From Solirubrobacter ginsenosidimutans (GTDB taxonomy: Bacteria > Actinomycetota > Thermoleophilia > Solirubrobacterales > Solirubrobacteraceae), in the NCBI RefSeq assembly GCF_027587205.1, contig NZ_JAPDOD010000020.1:93785-157784 (forward strand): a DNA stretch of 64,000 nt. Reading direction: 5' to 3'. The notes under the pieces were generated by a model. That model searched no databases and was not told where the DNA came from. It saw nothing but the letters and a program-made list of their open reading frames with translations. Of this stretch, positions 1-7,882 are shown one piece after another; the stretch's first letter is position 1, and each line of letters starts with the position of its first letter. A program made the position numbers and the translations under genes.

Positions 1-2
1 AC

Positions 3-107
3 ACCGACGTCGAGCTCACGATGGACCAGGAGGCCGAGACCTTCCGCCACTACGGCCTCGACTACACGCCCGCGGGCGAAGGCGCGCGCCGCCTCGCCAA
101 GCGGTAG
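3..107 (+). CDS. C-terminal fragment of an unidentified protein (cut by left edge)
   Basis: The frame is open from the left edge to a TAG at 105-107 and encodes the last 34 residues of a protein. The tail is soluble and charged (it contains MDQEAETFRHYGLDY) and ends in a basic stretch. No family can be named from so short a piece. It is convergent with the methyltransferase gene, whose stop codon begins at the next base, so the two genes abut with no spacer. Confidence 0.55.
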   Translation, partial: TDVELTMDQEAETFRHYGLDYTPAGEGARRLAKR

Positions 108-704
108 CTACCGCCGGATCGCGACGAAACGGCGGCCGACGGCGGGGAGCTCGCCCGTGGCGATCAGCCGCTCCTCCTCGTCGCGCAGCTCCGGGCGCAG
201 CGGCCAGCGGTAGAGGTAGGCGCCGGGGACGGGCTCGCCGAGGTCGAACCACGGCGCGAGCTCATCACGGATGTGCCCGACCGAGTACAGGTGCTCGCGC
301 ATCTCCGCGACGTGATCGGCCGGGTGCTTGGGGTTGTCGTGCTGGTCCAGCCACCAGGCCGAGGCGCGCTCGTCGAGCGCATCGACGTCGAACTCGTCGA
401 TCACGAGGCGGGCGCCGTGGCGCAGGACTTCCGAGAGGCGGCGCAGGGAGTGGCCGAGCGGGACGACGTGGTGCAGCGAGACCATCGCTACCGCGGCGTC
501 GAACGAACGCGGCGGCGCGTCGAGGTCGATCAGCGCGACGGGCAGGACAGCGTCGGAGCCCTTGGGGTCGATGGCGGTGACGTCGTAGCCGGCGGTGCGC
601 AGCAATGCGGCCAGCTCGCCGTCTCCCGCCCCGATCTCGAGGATGCGGGCGGGCGGCGGCGGAAGGGCGGCGCGAACGTAGGCGAGGGCGTCAGGCGCCG
701 GCAC
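108..704 (-). CDS. Class I SAM-dependent methyltransferase
   Basis: About 198 residues. Motif I of the Rossmann-type SAM-binding fold is clear near the N terminus (ILEIGAGDGE), followed by an acidic strand end (VTAIDPKG) and a motif IV-like segment (SFDAAVAMVSLHHV). This fits the Methyltransf_11/25 type of small-molecule methyltransferase; the substrate cannot be read. I chose GTG at 704 because it leaves a 14-bp overlap with the upstream response regulator, whereas the in-frame ATG at 758 would reach 68 bp into it. It is the last gene of a minus-strand run kinase-regulator-methyltransferase and is probably co-transcribed with them. Confidence 0.8.
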   Translation of the reverse strand: MPAPDALAYVRAALPPPPARILEIGAGDGELAALLRTAGYDVTAIDPKGSDAVLPVALIDLDAPPRSFDAAVAMVSLHHVVPLGHSLRRLSEVLRHGARLVIDEFDVDALDERASAWWLDQHDNPKHPADHVAEMREHLYSVGHIRDELAPWFDLGEPVPGAYLYRWPLRPELRDEEERLIATGELPAVGRRFVAIRR

Positions 705-1350
705 CCGGCTCGACGATCCCGTGCTCGTAGGCGAAGACCACCGCCTGCACTCTGTCACGAAGGCCGAGCTTCATCAGGACCCGTGCCACGTGGGTCTTGA
801 CGGTCGCGTCGCCGACGATCAGCCGGCTCGCGATCTCCTGGTTGCTGAGCCCGCGGGCGAGCAGCTCGAGCACCTCCAGTTCGCGGGCCGTCAGCTCGGC
901 CAGCGTGGCGGGCGGCGGCTTGGTCGCCACCCGCCGGCCGAACGCCGCGATCACGCGCTGGGTCACCGCCGGGTCGATCAGTGCGTTGCCCGCGGCGACG
1001 GTCCGCACCGCGCCGATCAGCTGCTCCGGCGGGGAGACCTTCAGCAGGAAGCCGCTCGTCCCGGCGCGCAGTGCCTCGTAGAGGTACTCCTCCTCGTCGA
1101 ACGTGGTGAGGACGAGGACCTTGGGCGGGTCCGCGGCGGCGAGCATGCGGCGTGAGGCTTCCAGGCCGTCGAGCACCGGCATCCGGATGTCCATCAGGAC
1201 GACGTCGGGCCGGACGCGGCGGGCGACCTCGAGCACCTGCTCGCCGTCGGCGGCCTCGCCGACGACCTCGATGTCCTCCTCGGCGTCGAGGACCATCTTC
1301 AGCCCGGCGCGCACGAGGAGCTGATCGTCGGCGACCACGACGGAGATCAT
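691..1350 (-). CDS. NarL/LuxR-family response regulator
   Basis: 219 residues. An N-terminal receiver domain has the acidic pair DD at residues 8-9, phosphoacceptor Asp54 (LMDIRMP), the Thr switch (LTTFDE) and Lys104. A LuxR-type helix-turn-helix follows at about residues 152-205 (LTARELEVLELLARG, then the TVKTHVARVLMKL recognition region). The ATG at 1350 overlaps the TGA of the kinase gene as ATGA, which fixes the start and shows translational coupling. It is expected to be phosphorylated by the kinase just upstream and to act as a DNA-binding transcription factor. Targets are unknown. Confidence 0.93.
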   Translation of the reverse strand: MISVVVADDQLLVRAGLKMVLDAEEDIEVVGEAADGEQVLEVARRVRPDVVLMDIRMPVLDGLEASRRMLAAADPPKVLVLTTFDEEEYLYEALRAGTSGFLLKVSPPEQLIGAVRTVAAGNALIDPAVTQRVIAAFGRRVATKPPPATLAELTARELEVLELLARGLSNQEIASRLIVGDATVKTHVARVLMKLGLRDRVQAVVFAYEHGIVEPGAGA

Positions 1351-2474
1351 GTGGAGAGCCTCGCACGGACGAGCCACCCGCCGCCCGGCGCCGGACCGGC
1401 TTCCAGCTCGCCGCCGAAGAGCTCGGCGCGCTCGCGCATGCCGACGATGCCGTGCCCCGAGCCCCTGGTGGGAGGGGTGCCGTTGACGCGCGCGCCGTCG
1501 TCGCGCACCTCGAGCTGGACCTCTTTGCCGCCGTAGGTGACCGTCACGCCGACGGTCGAGCCGGGCGCGTAGCGCAGCGCGTTCGTGAGCGCCTCCTGCA
1601 CGATCCGGTAGGCGGACATGTCCAGGCCGGGGGCGAGCTCGACGGGCTCGCCGGCGATCGTCAGCGACGTGTCCAGCCCGGCGCCGCGGACCTGCGTGAC
1701 CAGCTCCTCGACACGTCGCAGCGACGGCGAAGGTGCCAGCTCGGCGCCGGGATCGGCCTTGCGCAGGATGCCGAGCATGCGGTGCAGCTCGTGGACCGCC
1801 TGGCGGCCGGTCTCCTCGACGCCCGCGAGCGCCTCCCGTTCACGCTCACGCGCCGGGTCGCTGCCCAGCAGCCGGCGCACGCCGCCCGCCTGCAGCACCA
1901 TCACGGACACGCTGTGCGCCACGGCGTCGTGCAGCTCACGGGCGATCCGCGCCCGCTCCTCGACGACCGCGACGCGTGCCTGCTCCTCGCGCTCGAGCTC
2001 CACGCGCACGACGTGGCGCTCAGCTGCGGCGCGGCGCTCCTCGTGGCCGCGCAGCGCGCGTCCGCCGCCCCAGGCCAGCAGGTAGAAGCCGGACTGCGCG
2101 CCGGCTTGGGCGATCTCCTGGATCCGCCCCGAGGAGAAGTCCACGATCACGTAGGCGAGGCCGATGCCGTAGCCGATCAGCGCGGGCTTCAGGCGCAGCT
2201 CGTAGGCGACGGTGAACATCAGGATCAGCTCGGCCAGGAACGGCGAGAGCGGGTCGGTGTCGTAGGTCTGGTCGTGCGCGAGCGACTGCACGACGACGAC
2301 CGCGGCCAAGGCGCCGAGCGGCTGACGCCGGCGCAGCGCGACCGCGACGCCGTTGACCGCCGCGGCGACGAGCCAGCGCTCGGTGTGCTCGCGCACGAGC
2401 GCCTCGAGCACGCCGAGTGCGGCGATGGGGATCGCCATCGCGAGGTCGATCTGCTGGGCGCGGCTCAGTCGCAC
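1347..2474 (-). CDS. Sensor histidine kinase (HisKA_3 / NarX-DesK type)
   Basis: About 375 residues from the GTG chosen at 2474; an ATG at 2438 is the alternative. Four or so hydrophobic segments occupy residues 10-140, then a short coiled linker, then the dimerisation/phosphoacceptor helix with His182 in ARELHDAVAHSVSVMVLQAG, and a C-terminal HATPase domain (N box IVQEALTNALRYAP, G box GSGHGIVGMRER). This is the typical partner architecture of NarL-type regulators in actinobacteria. There is no recognisable extracytoplasmic sensor domain, so the signal is probably sensed within the membrane. The start is uncertain because the frame stays open far upstream. Confidence 0.9.
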   Translation of the reverse strand: MRLSRAQQIDLAMAIPIAALGVLEALVREHTERWLVAAAVNGVAVALRRRQPLGALAAVVVVQSLAHDQTYDTDPLSPFLAELILMFTVAYELRLKPALIGYGIGLAYVIVDFSSGRIQEIAQAGAQSGFYLLAWGGGRALRGHEERRAAAERHVVRVELEREEQARVAVVEERARIARELHDAVAHSVSVMVLQAGGVRRLLGSDPAREREREALAGVEETGRQAVHELHRMLGILRKADPGAELAPSPSLRRVEELVTQVRGAGLDTSLTIAGEPVELAPGLDMSAYRIVQEALTNALRYAPGSTVGVTVTYGGKEVQLEVRDDGARVNGTPPTRGSGHGIVGMRERAELFGGELEAGPAPGGGWLVRARLST

Positions 2475-2609
2475 GATGCGGGCAAGGTACCGGCGCGCGG
2501 GGCGCAGTTCATCGGCCTCGCGGATGATCGGAACGTCCGCCGCGCGGGGGACGCGCAATCGCCGGGGCGGGCGACGACGGCAGACGTCGCCGCCCGTAGC
2601 TTGCTCGGC

Positions 2610-3326
2610 ATGCTCTCTGACCCCCGCCGCTTCAGCCGCATCGTCGCGGCTGTCGCCCTGATTCTCGCCCCGATCATCACCCTCGCCGGCATGCTCGCCA
2701 CGCCGTGGGAGGACGAGGCCACGACGGCCAGCTACCACGACGCGCTCGCCGCTCATCCGGGCCAGGCCGGGATCGCCGCACTGCTGCTGCACTTCGGCTA
2801 TCTGCTGCTGCTTCCGGCCGCGCTCGGGATCATGCACCTCGCCCGCCGCTCGACCCCGAAGGTCGCCCACATCGGCGGCGTCCTCGCCGTGATCGGCCTG
2901 GCCACGCTGCCGGGCCTGCTCGTCACCGACTACTACGACCTGGCGCTGGCGCAGAACCTGCCGCGCGCCGAGTCGGTCAAGATCGCCGACGACGCCGCGA
3001 GCCACTGGACCGCGGCCGTCCTGCTCGCGAGCACGATCGCGCCGATGTTCTTCGGCCTCGTGACGCTCCTGGTCGCCGCGTTCCGGGCGGGTGTCGTCAA
3101 GTTCTGGGCGCCGATCGCGGTCGCCGTCGGCTGGATCCTGCCGTTCGCGTCCGGCACCGGGCTCGTCCCGGCGGCCGCCGGTGCCGTGCTGATCGGCGTG
3201 GCGCTGCTGCCGATCGGCATCAAGGTCGCGCGGATGAGCGATCAGGCGTGGGCCGAGGGCGCCGCCGGCCGCGTCCGCACCAAGCGCGCGAAGGCGCCGA
3301 AGATGGCGGTGGAGAGCGCCGCCTGA
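2610..3326 (+). CDS. Hypothetical multi-pass membrane protein
   Basis: 238 residues beginning MLSDPRRFSRIVAAVA. About six hydrophobic segments are spread over the protein, with a small soluble loop after the first (TPWEDEATTASYHDALAAHP), and a basic C-terminal tail (KRAKAPK). I do not recognise the family with certainty; it resembles DUF4386-like small actinobacterial membrane proteins. It is divergent from the kinase gene. The last 85 bp overlap, antisense, the 3' end of the amidotransferase gene on the other strand. Confidence 0.75.
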   Translation: MLSDPRRFSRIVAAVALILAPIITLAGMLATPWEDEATTASYHDALAAHPGQAGIAALLLHFGYLLLLPAALGIMHLARRSTPKVAHIGGVLAVIGLATLPGLLVTDYYDLALAQNLPRAESVKIADDAASHWTAAVLLASTIAPMFFGLVTLLVAAFRAGVVKFWAPIAVAVGWILPFASGTGLVPAAAGAVLIGVALLPIGIKVARMSDQAWAEGAAGRVRTKRAKAPKMAVESAA

Positions 3327-3946
3327 CCGGGGAGATGGCGGGCGTCCGCCTCGCGGGCGCCCGCCACGGTCTTCCCGGCGGGCTCGAGCAGCTCACCCCA
3401 CTCCGCGTACCACCCGTCGAGTGAGACCTCGTCGATCTCCGGGTGAAACTGCACGCCCCACGCGAGGCGGCCGATGCGGAAGCCCTCCGCCCGGCTGCCT
3501 TGTGGGCGTTTCAGGATCTCCACCGCGCCCGGCGGCGGCTCGATCCCGTCCTCGTTCCAGTGCAGGGCGTGGGCGCCAGGCGGGATCGCGCCGAGGACCG
3601 GGTCATCGGTGTCGAGGGGTTCGATCGGCGCCCAGGTGATCAGCCGGCGGGGCAGGCGGGAGACCTCGCCGCCGCACGCGTGGGCCAGCAGCTGCGCGCC
3701 GAGGCAGACGCCGAGGAACGGGATCTCGTGCGCCACGGCCTCGCGGATCAGCTCGACCTCGGGCACGAACTCCGGGTCCCACGCGGACTTCTCGCCGCCG
3801 AAGGACACGATCGCGTCGGTCGTGTCGAGGTCAGGCAGCGCGCCGTCGAAGTATTCCGTGACTTCACCCAGCGGGGCTGCGGCGTTGCCGAGGAACGGCT
3901 GCTGCAAATGGTGAATGACGGCGATGCGTGGGTAAGTCGTGGGCAT
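3242..3946 (-). CDS. Class I glutamine amidotransferase domain protein
   Basis: 234 residues, a stand-alone GATase1 domain of the GMP-synthase/YfeJ type. The nucleophile elbow has Cys81 in FLGVCLGAQLLAHA, and the other two triad members are in GVQFHPEID (His168, Glu170). By family it hydrolyses the gamma-amide of glutamine or a gamma-glutamyl bond; the synthetase partner is not adjacent, so the substrate is unknown. The ATG at 3946-3944 overlaps the ATG of the divergent permease inside one CATG. Neither start has a clear Shine-Dalgarno sequence. The 3' end runs 85 bp into the convergent membrane-protein gene. Confidence 0.88.
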   Translation of the reverse strand: MPTTYPRIAVIHHLQQPFLGNAAAPLGEVTEYFDGALPDLDTTDAIVSFGGEKSAWDPEFVPEVELIREAVAHEIPFLGVCLGAQLLAHACGGEVSRLPRRLITWAPIEPLDTDDPVLGAIPPGAHALHWNEDGIEPPPGAVEILKRPQGSRAEGFRIGRLAWGVQFHPEIDEVSLDGWYAEWGELLEPAGKTVAGAREADARHLPGQAALSTAIFGAFARLVRTRPAAPSAHA

Positions 3947-5354
3947 GGTCGAGGAAAGCGGTGGTCTCCAGAGCGGCCTCAAGCGCCGCCACGTGACGAT
4001 GATCTCGCTCGGTGGGGTGATCGGTGCCGGGTTGTTCGTCGGCTCGGGCGCCGTCATCAACCAGACCGGCCCTGCCGCTGTTCTCTCCTATCTTGCCGCG
4101 GGCCTGCTCGTGGTGCTCGTCATGCGGATGCTCGGCGAGATGGCGGTCGCCAATCCCAGCACCGGCTCGTTCGCCGACTACGCGGGGCTGGCGATGGGCA
4201 ACTGGGCTCGCTTCGTCGTCGGCTGGCTGTACTGGTATTTCTGGGTCATCGTGCTGGCCGTCGAAGCGGCCGCCGGCGCAGGAATCATCCAGGAGTGGCT
4301 GCCGGGCGTCCCGATCTGGGCGTCCTCGCTCGTGCTCATGCTCGCCCTGACCGCGACCAACCTCGTGTCGGTCAAGGCCTTCGGCGAGTTCGAGTTCTGG
4401 TTCGCCTCGATCAAGGTCGTCGCGATCCTCGTCTTCATCGCGATCGCGATGGTCTACGTGATCGGGCACGGCGTCCCGGAGCTGACCGCCAACGGCGGGT
4501 TCGCGCCCAAAGGCGGCGTCGCGATCCTGTCCGGGATCGTGATCGTCATCTTCGCCTTCGTGGGGGCGGAGATCGCCACGATCGCCGCCGCGGAGTCCAA
4601 AGAGCCCGGTGAGGCGGTCACGCGCGCCACCAACTCGGTGATCGTCCGCGTGCTGACGTTCTACGTGCTCTCGATCTTCCTGATCGTCGCGATCCTGCCG
4701 TGGAACTCGGCCGAGCTCGGCAAGTCGCCGTTCGCCGCAGCGCTGGGAGAGATCGGGTTTCCGGCCGCGGAGCAGGTCATGAACGCGGTAGTGCTGACCG
4801 CGGTGCTCTCGTGCCTGAACTCCGGGCTCTACGTGGCGTCGCGGATGAACTTCGCGCTGGCGCGGTCCGGTGACGCTCCGCAGTGGATGGTGCGCCTGAA
4901 CGGGCGCGGCGTGCCGGCCCGGGCGATCCTGATCGCGACCTCGGTCGGCTTCCTGTCGGTGATCGCCAACGTGATCTCGCCGGAGAAGGTCTTCCTCTTC
5001 CTGCTGAACTCCAGCGGCGCGGTGGCGCTGTTCGTCTACCTGCTGATCGCGGTCTCGCAGCTCGTGCTGAGGCGGCGGCTGGAAAAGGAGAACCCCGAGC
5101 ACATCCAGGTGCGGATGTGGCTGTACCCCTACCTGACGTGGTTCACGATTGCGGCGATCGTGGTCGTGATCGGTTCGATGGCGTTCGTCGACGACGTCCG
5201 CTCGCAGCTCTACCTCGGCCTCTTGAGCGTGGCGGTCGTGCTCGCGGCCTACTGGCTGAAGTCGCGCCGCGGCGGAGCGGGCGAGCCGGCCGGTGAAGGC
5301 CGGTTCACCCGCGAGAGCGACCGCTCACCCGAGCGGTCGGCGACGCCTGGCTAG
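3945..5354 (+). CDS. APC-superfamily amino acid permease (GabP/AroP type)
   Basis: 469 residues with about 12 transmembrane segments. The N terminus carries the amino-acid-transporter signature GLKRRHVTMISLGGVIGAGL followed by FVGSG, which lines the substrate site in this family. A second conserved segment, FAFVGAEIATIAAAES, corresponds to TM6. Probable role is proton-coupled uptake of an amino acid or GABA; specificity cannot be read. The start ATG at 3945 lies in the CATG shared with the divergent amidotransferase, and an in-frame GTG sits at 3939. The stop TAG shares CTAG (5351-5354) with the convergent glutaredoxin gene. Confidence 0.92.
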   Translation: MVEESGGLQSGLKRRHVTMISLGGVIGAGLFVGSGAVINQTGPAAVLSYLAAGLLVVLVMRMLGEMAVANPSTGSFADYAGLAMGNWARFVVGWLYWYFWVIVLAVEAAAGAGIIQEWLPGVPIWASSLVLMLALTATNLVSVKAFGEFEFWFASIKVVAILVFIAIAMVYVIGHGVPELTANGGFAPKGGVAILSGIVIVIFAFVGAEIATIAAAESKEPGEAVTRATNSVIVRVLTFYVLSIFLIVAILPWNSAELGKSPFAAALGEIGFPAAEQVMNAVVLTAVLSCLNSGLYVASRMNFALARSGDAPQWMVRLNGRGVPARAILIATSVGFLSVIANVISPEKVFLFLLNSSGAVALFVYLLIAVSQLVLRRRLEKENPEHIQVRMWLYPYLTWFTIAAIVVVIGSMAFVDDVRSQLYLGLLSVAVVLAAYWLKSRRGGAGEPAGEGRFTRESDRSPERSATPG

Positions 5355-5752
5355 GCGAGGTTGTTCTTGATCTGCAGCGGCGGGGCGCCCGGCTCGGAGG
5401 CGACGGGGGCGTCCTCCGGCGCGTCCTCGGGCGGCACGATGCCGAGCGCGGTGGCGAGCTCGCCGGTCTCGTACATCTCCGTGACGATGTCGCAGCCGCC
5501 GATGAACTCCCCGTTGACGAACAGCTGGGGGATCGTCGGCCAGTTGGAGATCGCCGACAGCTCCTGGCGGATGCGCGGGTCCGGGAGGATGTCGACCGCC
5601 GCGTAGGAGGCGCTCAGCGCGTCCAGGGCCGCGACCGTGCGGGCGCTGAAACCGCACATCGGCTGCTCCGGGCGGCCCTTCATGAAGAGGATGACTTCGT
5701 GCTCGGAGATCGCCTTGGAGATCTCGTCGCGGATGGGATTGGTGGTGCTCAC
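5351..5752 (-). CDS. grxD: Monothiol glutaredoxin, Grx4/GrxD family
   Basis: 133 residues from a GTG start at 5752. The CGFS active site (PMCGFSARTV, Cys33) identifies the monothiol class that binds and transfers [2Fe-2S] clusters with glutathione, and the conserved WPTIPQLFVNGEFIGG segment follows. A C-terminal tail of about 30 residues rich in Pro, Ala and Glu is longer than in enterobacterial GrxD. The gene begins 3 nt after the stop of bolA, so the two form an operon. BolA and CGFS glutaredoxins are known physical partners. Many actinobacteria use mycothiol instead of glutathione, so the ligand here is an open question. Confidence 0.93.
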   Translation of the reverse strand: MSTTNPIRDEISKAISEHEVILFMKGRPEQPMCGFSARTVAALDALSASYAAVDILPDPRIRQELSAISNWPTIPQLFVNGEFIGGCDIVTEMYETGELATALGIVPPEDAPEDAPVASEPGAPPLQIKNNLA

Positions 5753-5755
5753 GGT

Positions 5756-5983
5756 CTACTCCGCCTTGGTGACGAGGGACAGGGCATGGATGGGGCCGCC
5801 GATGTCGGCTCCGAACACCGCGTAGACACGGCGATGCTGCTCGATGCGGCTCATACCGGCGAACTCCGGCGCGACAACTTCGGCGCGAAAGTGGTCTTCT
5901 GTGCCCGTGAGGTCGATAACCCGGGCAGTGGCGCCCGGAATCGCGGCCTCGATGCGCTGCTTCAGATCGTCCGTAGAGGGCAT
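5756..5983 (-). CDS. bolA: BolA-family protein
   Basis: 75 residues, start ATG at 5983. The BolA/IbaG fold is recognisable from the pattern DDLKQRIEAAIPGATARVID, the EDHFRAEVVAPEF strand and the HRRVYAVFG helix ending in IHALSLVTK. The conserved His in EQHRRVYAV is the residue that ligates the shared cluster in BolA-Grx complexes. It is the first gene of bolA-grxD and is divergent from the A-type Fe-S carrier across a 70-bp region with a 14-bp palindrome. The arrangement points to Fe-S cluster trafficking or iron sensing. Confidence 0.93.
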   Translation of the reverse strand: MPSTDDLKQRIEAAIPGATARVIDLTGTEDHFRAEVVAPEFAGMSRIEQHRRVYAVFGADIGGPIHALSLVTKAE

Positions 5984-6012
5984 CTGACGTAGAGCGTAGC
6001 GGCCGCTACACT
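5984..6012 (+). promoter_or_regulatory. Divergent promoter region with 14-bp palindrome
   Basis: Between bolA (minus) and the A-type carrier (plus) lies the perfect palindrome GTAGCGGCCGCTAC at 5996-6009. For the plus strand a promoter-like pair can be seen: CTGACG at 5984-5989 and TACACT at 6007-6012 with 17 nt between them, so the palindrome fills the spacer and overlaps the -10. This is the position expected for a repressor operator. The elements are seen in the sequence; their function is inferred. Confidence 0.45.
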
Positions 6013-6053
6013 TCGGGAAGTATTGGCCCGGAGACCTCCACGGGAGTAGCAAC

Positions 6054-6407
6054 GTGATCAGCTTCACCGAGAACGGCGCAGAGAAGGTGCAGGAGTTCCT
6101 GTCGTCGCAGGGCGCCGACGTGCAGACGTCCGGCCTGCGCGTGGGCGTGCGCGGTGGCGGCTGCTCCGGCTTCCAGTATTCGCTCGCCTTCGACACCGAA
6201 CGCGACGGGGACACGGTCTTCGAGGACCACGGCCTCCGCATCCTCGTCGATTCCCCCTCGCTCCCGTACGTGCGCGGCGCGGTCGTGGACTACGTCGAGT
6301 CGATGCAGGGCGCGGGCTTCAAGGTCGAGAACCCGAACGTCATCGCGGCCTGCGGCTGCGGCTCTTCCTTCCGCGTGGCGGAGGAAGAGGAAGTCTCCGC
6401 GGTTTAG
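6054..6407 (+). CDS. erpA: A-type Fe-S cluster carrier (ErpA/IscA/SufA family)
   Basis: 117 residues from GTG at 6054, with GGGAG at 6041-6045 as ribosome site. The HesB fold with the three invariant cysteines is present: Cys37 in RGGGCSGFQY and Cys100/Cys102 in ACGCGSSF. By family it takes up a cluster from a scaffold and delivers it to apoproteins. Its location, divergent from bolA-grxD, groups three Fe-S handling proteins in about 1 kb. The acidic C terminus (AEEEEVSAV) is short and unremarkable. ErpA rather than IscA is a best guess from the single-copy context. Confidence 0.93.
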   Translation: MISFTENGAEKVQEFLSSQGADVQTSGLRVGVRGGGCSGFQYSLAFDTERDGDTVFEDHGLRILVDSPSLPYVRGAVVDYVESMQGAGFKVENPNVIAACGCGSSFRVAEEEEVSAV

Positions 6408-6429
6408 TCGACAAACGTTCACTTGTAAC

Positions 6430-6444
6430 GCGCCGTTTCGGCGC
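6430..6444 (+). terminator. Hairpin after the A-type carrier gene
   Basis: GCGCCG-TTT-CGGCGC forms a 6-bp stem with a 3-nt loop, 22 bp after the stop codon, followed by TTGAAT rather than a pure T run. It probably ends the carrier transcript, or serves as a weak attenuator ahead of the next gene, which starts 5 bp later. Confidence 0.45.
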
Positions 6445-6448
6445 TTGA

Positions 6449-7228
6449 ATGGCGCGCATGTTCATGCGCGCCTTCTTTTTGTCCGCGGCCGTACTGGCGC
6501 TCGCCGCGCCGACGGCCGGCGCTGCGATCGCCGATCAGGTCGTCCCGGTCTACGACGCCGATGACGGCGTGACCGCGGGCCAGACGGCGCACGGGACGTT
6601 CCTGCGCTTCGGCCCGAAGGCGGCAAAGCTGTACCGCCGCTTCGCCGGGCACACGGTTCGCGTGGGCTGTGGCCGGCCGTCGGCCAAGGACGACGGCACC
6701 AGCGGCTTCACGGGGAGCACCGACGGGACGCAGGAGCTGTACGGCGACGGGTACCTGTCCGAAGATCGCCGGATGCCGCGGACGCGCGGCCGGGTCGGGC
6801 TCGGGTACGTCGGCGATCCTTACGACGTCTGCTTCATCGCGACCAAACGGCGCACGTCGGACGACATCTGCCTCCCGGTCAGCGCGCCGCCGTACGACGA
6901 AGACAGGTGCGTTCGTCTGCTGGTCGCCCTCACCCCGCAAGGGGTCGCCGACATCGACGAGCGCTCCCGCGTGATCGAGCTCGGCGAGCTGTTCGGCGCG
7001 CCGATCGACGAGGCGCAGAAGGAGTTCGGCGCGGACATCGTGGTGCTCGATTCGCCCGACGCCTCGCCGCCGGTCGGCAAGGTCGGCCTCTACGAAGTCG
7101 GGGCGAACACGGCCGCCGTCGCCATGCTGCGCGACGGGCGCCGGCTCTTCGTCCGCCAGGACGGCGAGGTCTACAGCACCAACGTAGGCCCGCTCAGCGG
7201 CGGCGAGGACGTGTTCTCACTGATCTGA
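6449..7228 (+). CDS. Secreted protein of unknown function
   Basis: 259 residues. The N terminus (MARMFMRAFFLSAAVLALAAP) is a signal peptide with a likely cleavage after an Ala-x-Ala near residue 25. The mature part contains four cysteines spread over residues 70-160 (one in VGCGRP, then DVCFI, DICLP, DRCVR), consistent with disulfide bonds outside the cell. No catalytic motif or named domain is recognisable. Alternative starts are the ATGs at 6458 and 6464, both of which keep the signal peptide. Confidence 0.75.
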   Translation: MARMFMRAFFLSAAVLALAAPTAGAAIADQVVPVYDADDGVTAGQTAHGTFLRFGPKAAKLYRRFAGHTVRVGCGRPSAKDDGTSGFTGSTDGTQELYGDGYLSEDRRMPRTRGRVGLGYVGDPYDVCFIATKRRTSDDICLPVSAPPYDEDRCVRLLVALTPQGVADIDERSRVIELGELFGAPIDEAQKEFGADIVVLDSPDASPPVGKVGLYEVGANTAAVAMLRDGRRLFVRQDGEVYSTNVGPLSGGEDVFSLI

Positions 7229-7249
7229 CCGCCGGCGCGTTGGAGGCGC

Positions 7250-7882
7250 ATGCGCCTCTATGACTACGCCGCCTCCGGGAACTGCTTCAAGGTCCGCCTG
7301 CTGCTCGGCCTGCTCGGCCGCGAGTACGAGCGGGTCGCCGTGGACATCTTCGCCGGGGACACGCTGACCGACGCGTTCGGCGCGCTGAATCCGCTGCGGG
7401 AGACGCCCGTGCTCGAGCTTTCGGACGGGCGGCGGCTCACGCAGTCCAACGCGATCCTGTGGTTCCTGGGCGAGGGCACGCCGTTTCTGCCCGCCGATCC
7501 GTGGGAACGCGGGCTGGTCGCGTCGTGGCTGTCGTTCGAGCAGGAGCGGGTGATGGGCGGGATCGGCGGGCCGCGCTTCCGGGCGCTGACCGGTCGGCCG
7601 TTCGACGCGGGGCGGCTGGACACGGGGCGCGGCGCGCTCGCGCACCTCGACGATCACCTGCACGGGCGCGAGTGGGTGGTCGGGGGCGTGCCGTCGATCG
7701 CCGACCTCGGGCTGTTCCCGTACGTGAGCGTGGCGGGCGATGCCGGGCTCGAGCACCCGCCCGAGGTCGCCGCGTGGCTGGACCGGGTCCGCGCGCTGCC
7801 GGGGTTCGTGGACGACTTCGTCACGTATCCGGAGAACGCGCGGCCCGGCGTCGCCCGCTCGATCTACGACTCGATGAACTGA
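7250..7882 (+). CDS. Glutathione S-transferase family protein
   Basis: 210 residues. The N-terminal thioredoxin-like domain (residues 1-78) has MRLYDYAASGNCFKVRLLL, the cis-Pro region ETPVLEL and the SNAI motif (LTQSNAILWFLG) that binds gamma-glutamyl in GSTs. The all-helical C-terminal domain contains PSIADLGLFPYV, the usual N-capping box segment. Substrate is unknown. The last 19 bp overlap, antisense, the 3' end of the SnoaL-like gene. Confidence 0.88.
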   Translation: MRLYDYAASGNCFKVRLLLGLLGREYERVAVDIFAGDTLTDAFGALNPLRETPVLELSDGRRLTQSNAILWFLGEGTPFLPADPWERGLVASWLSFEQERVMGGIGGPRFRALTGRPFDAGRLDTGRGALAHLDDHLHGREWVVGGVPSIADLGLFPYVSVAGDAGLEHPPEVAAWLDRVRALPGFVDDFVTYPENARPGVARSIYDSMN

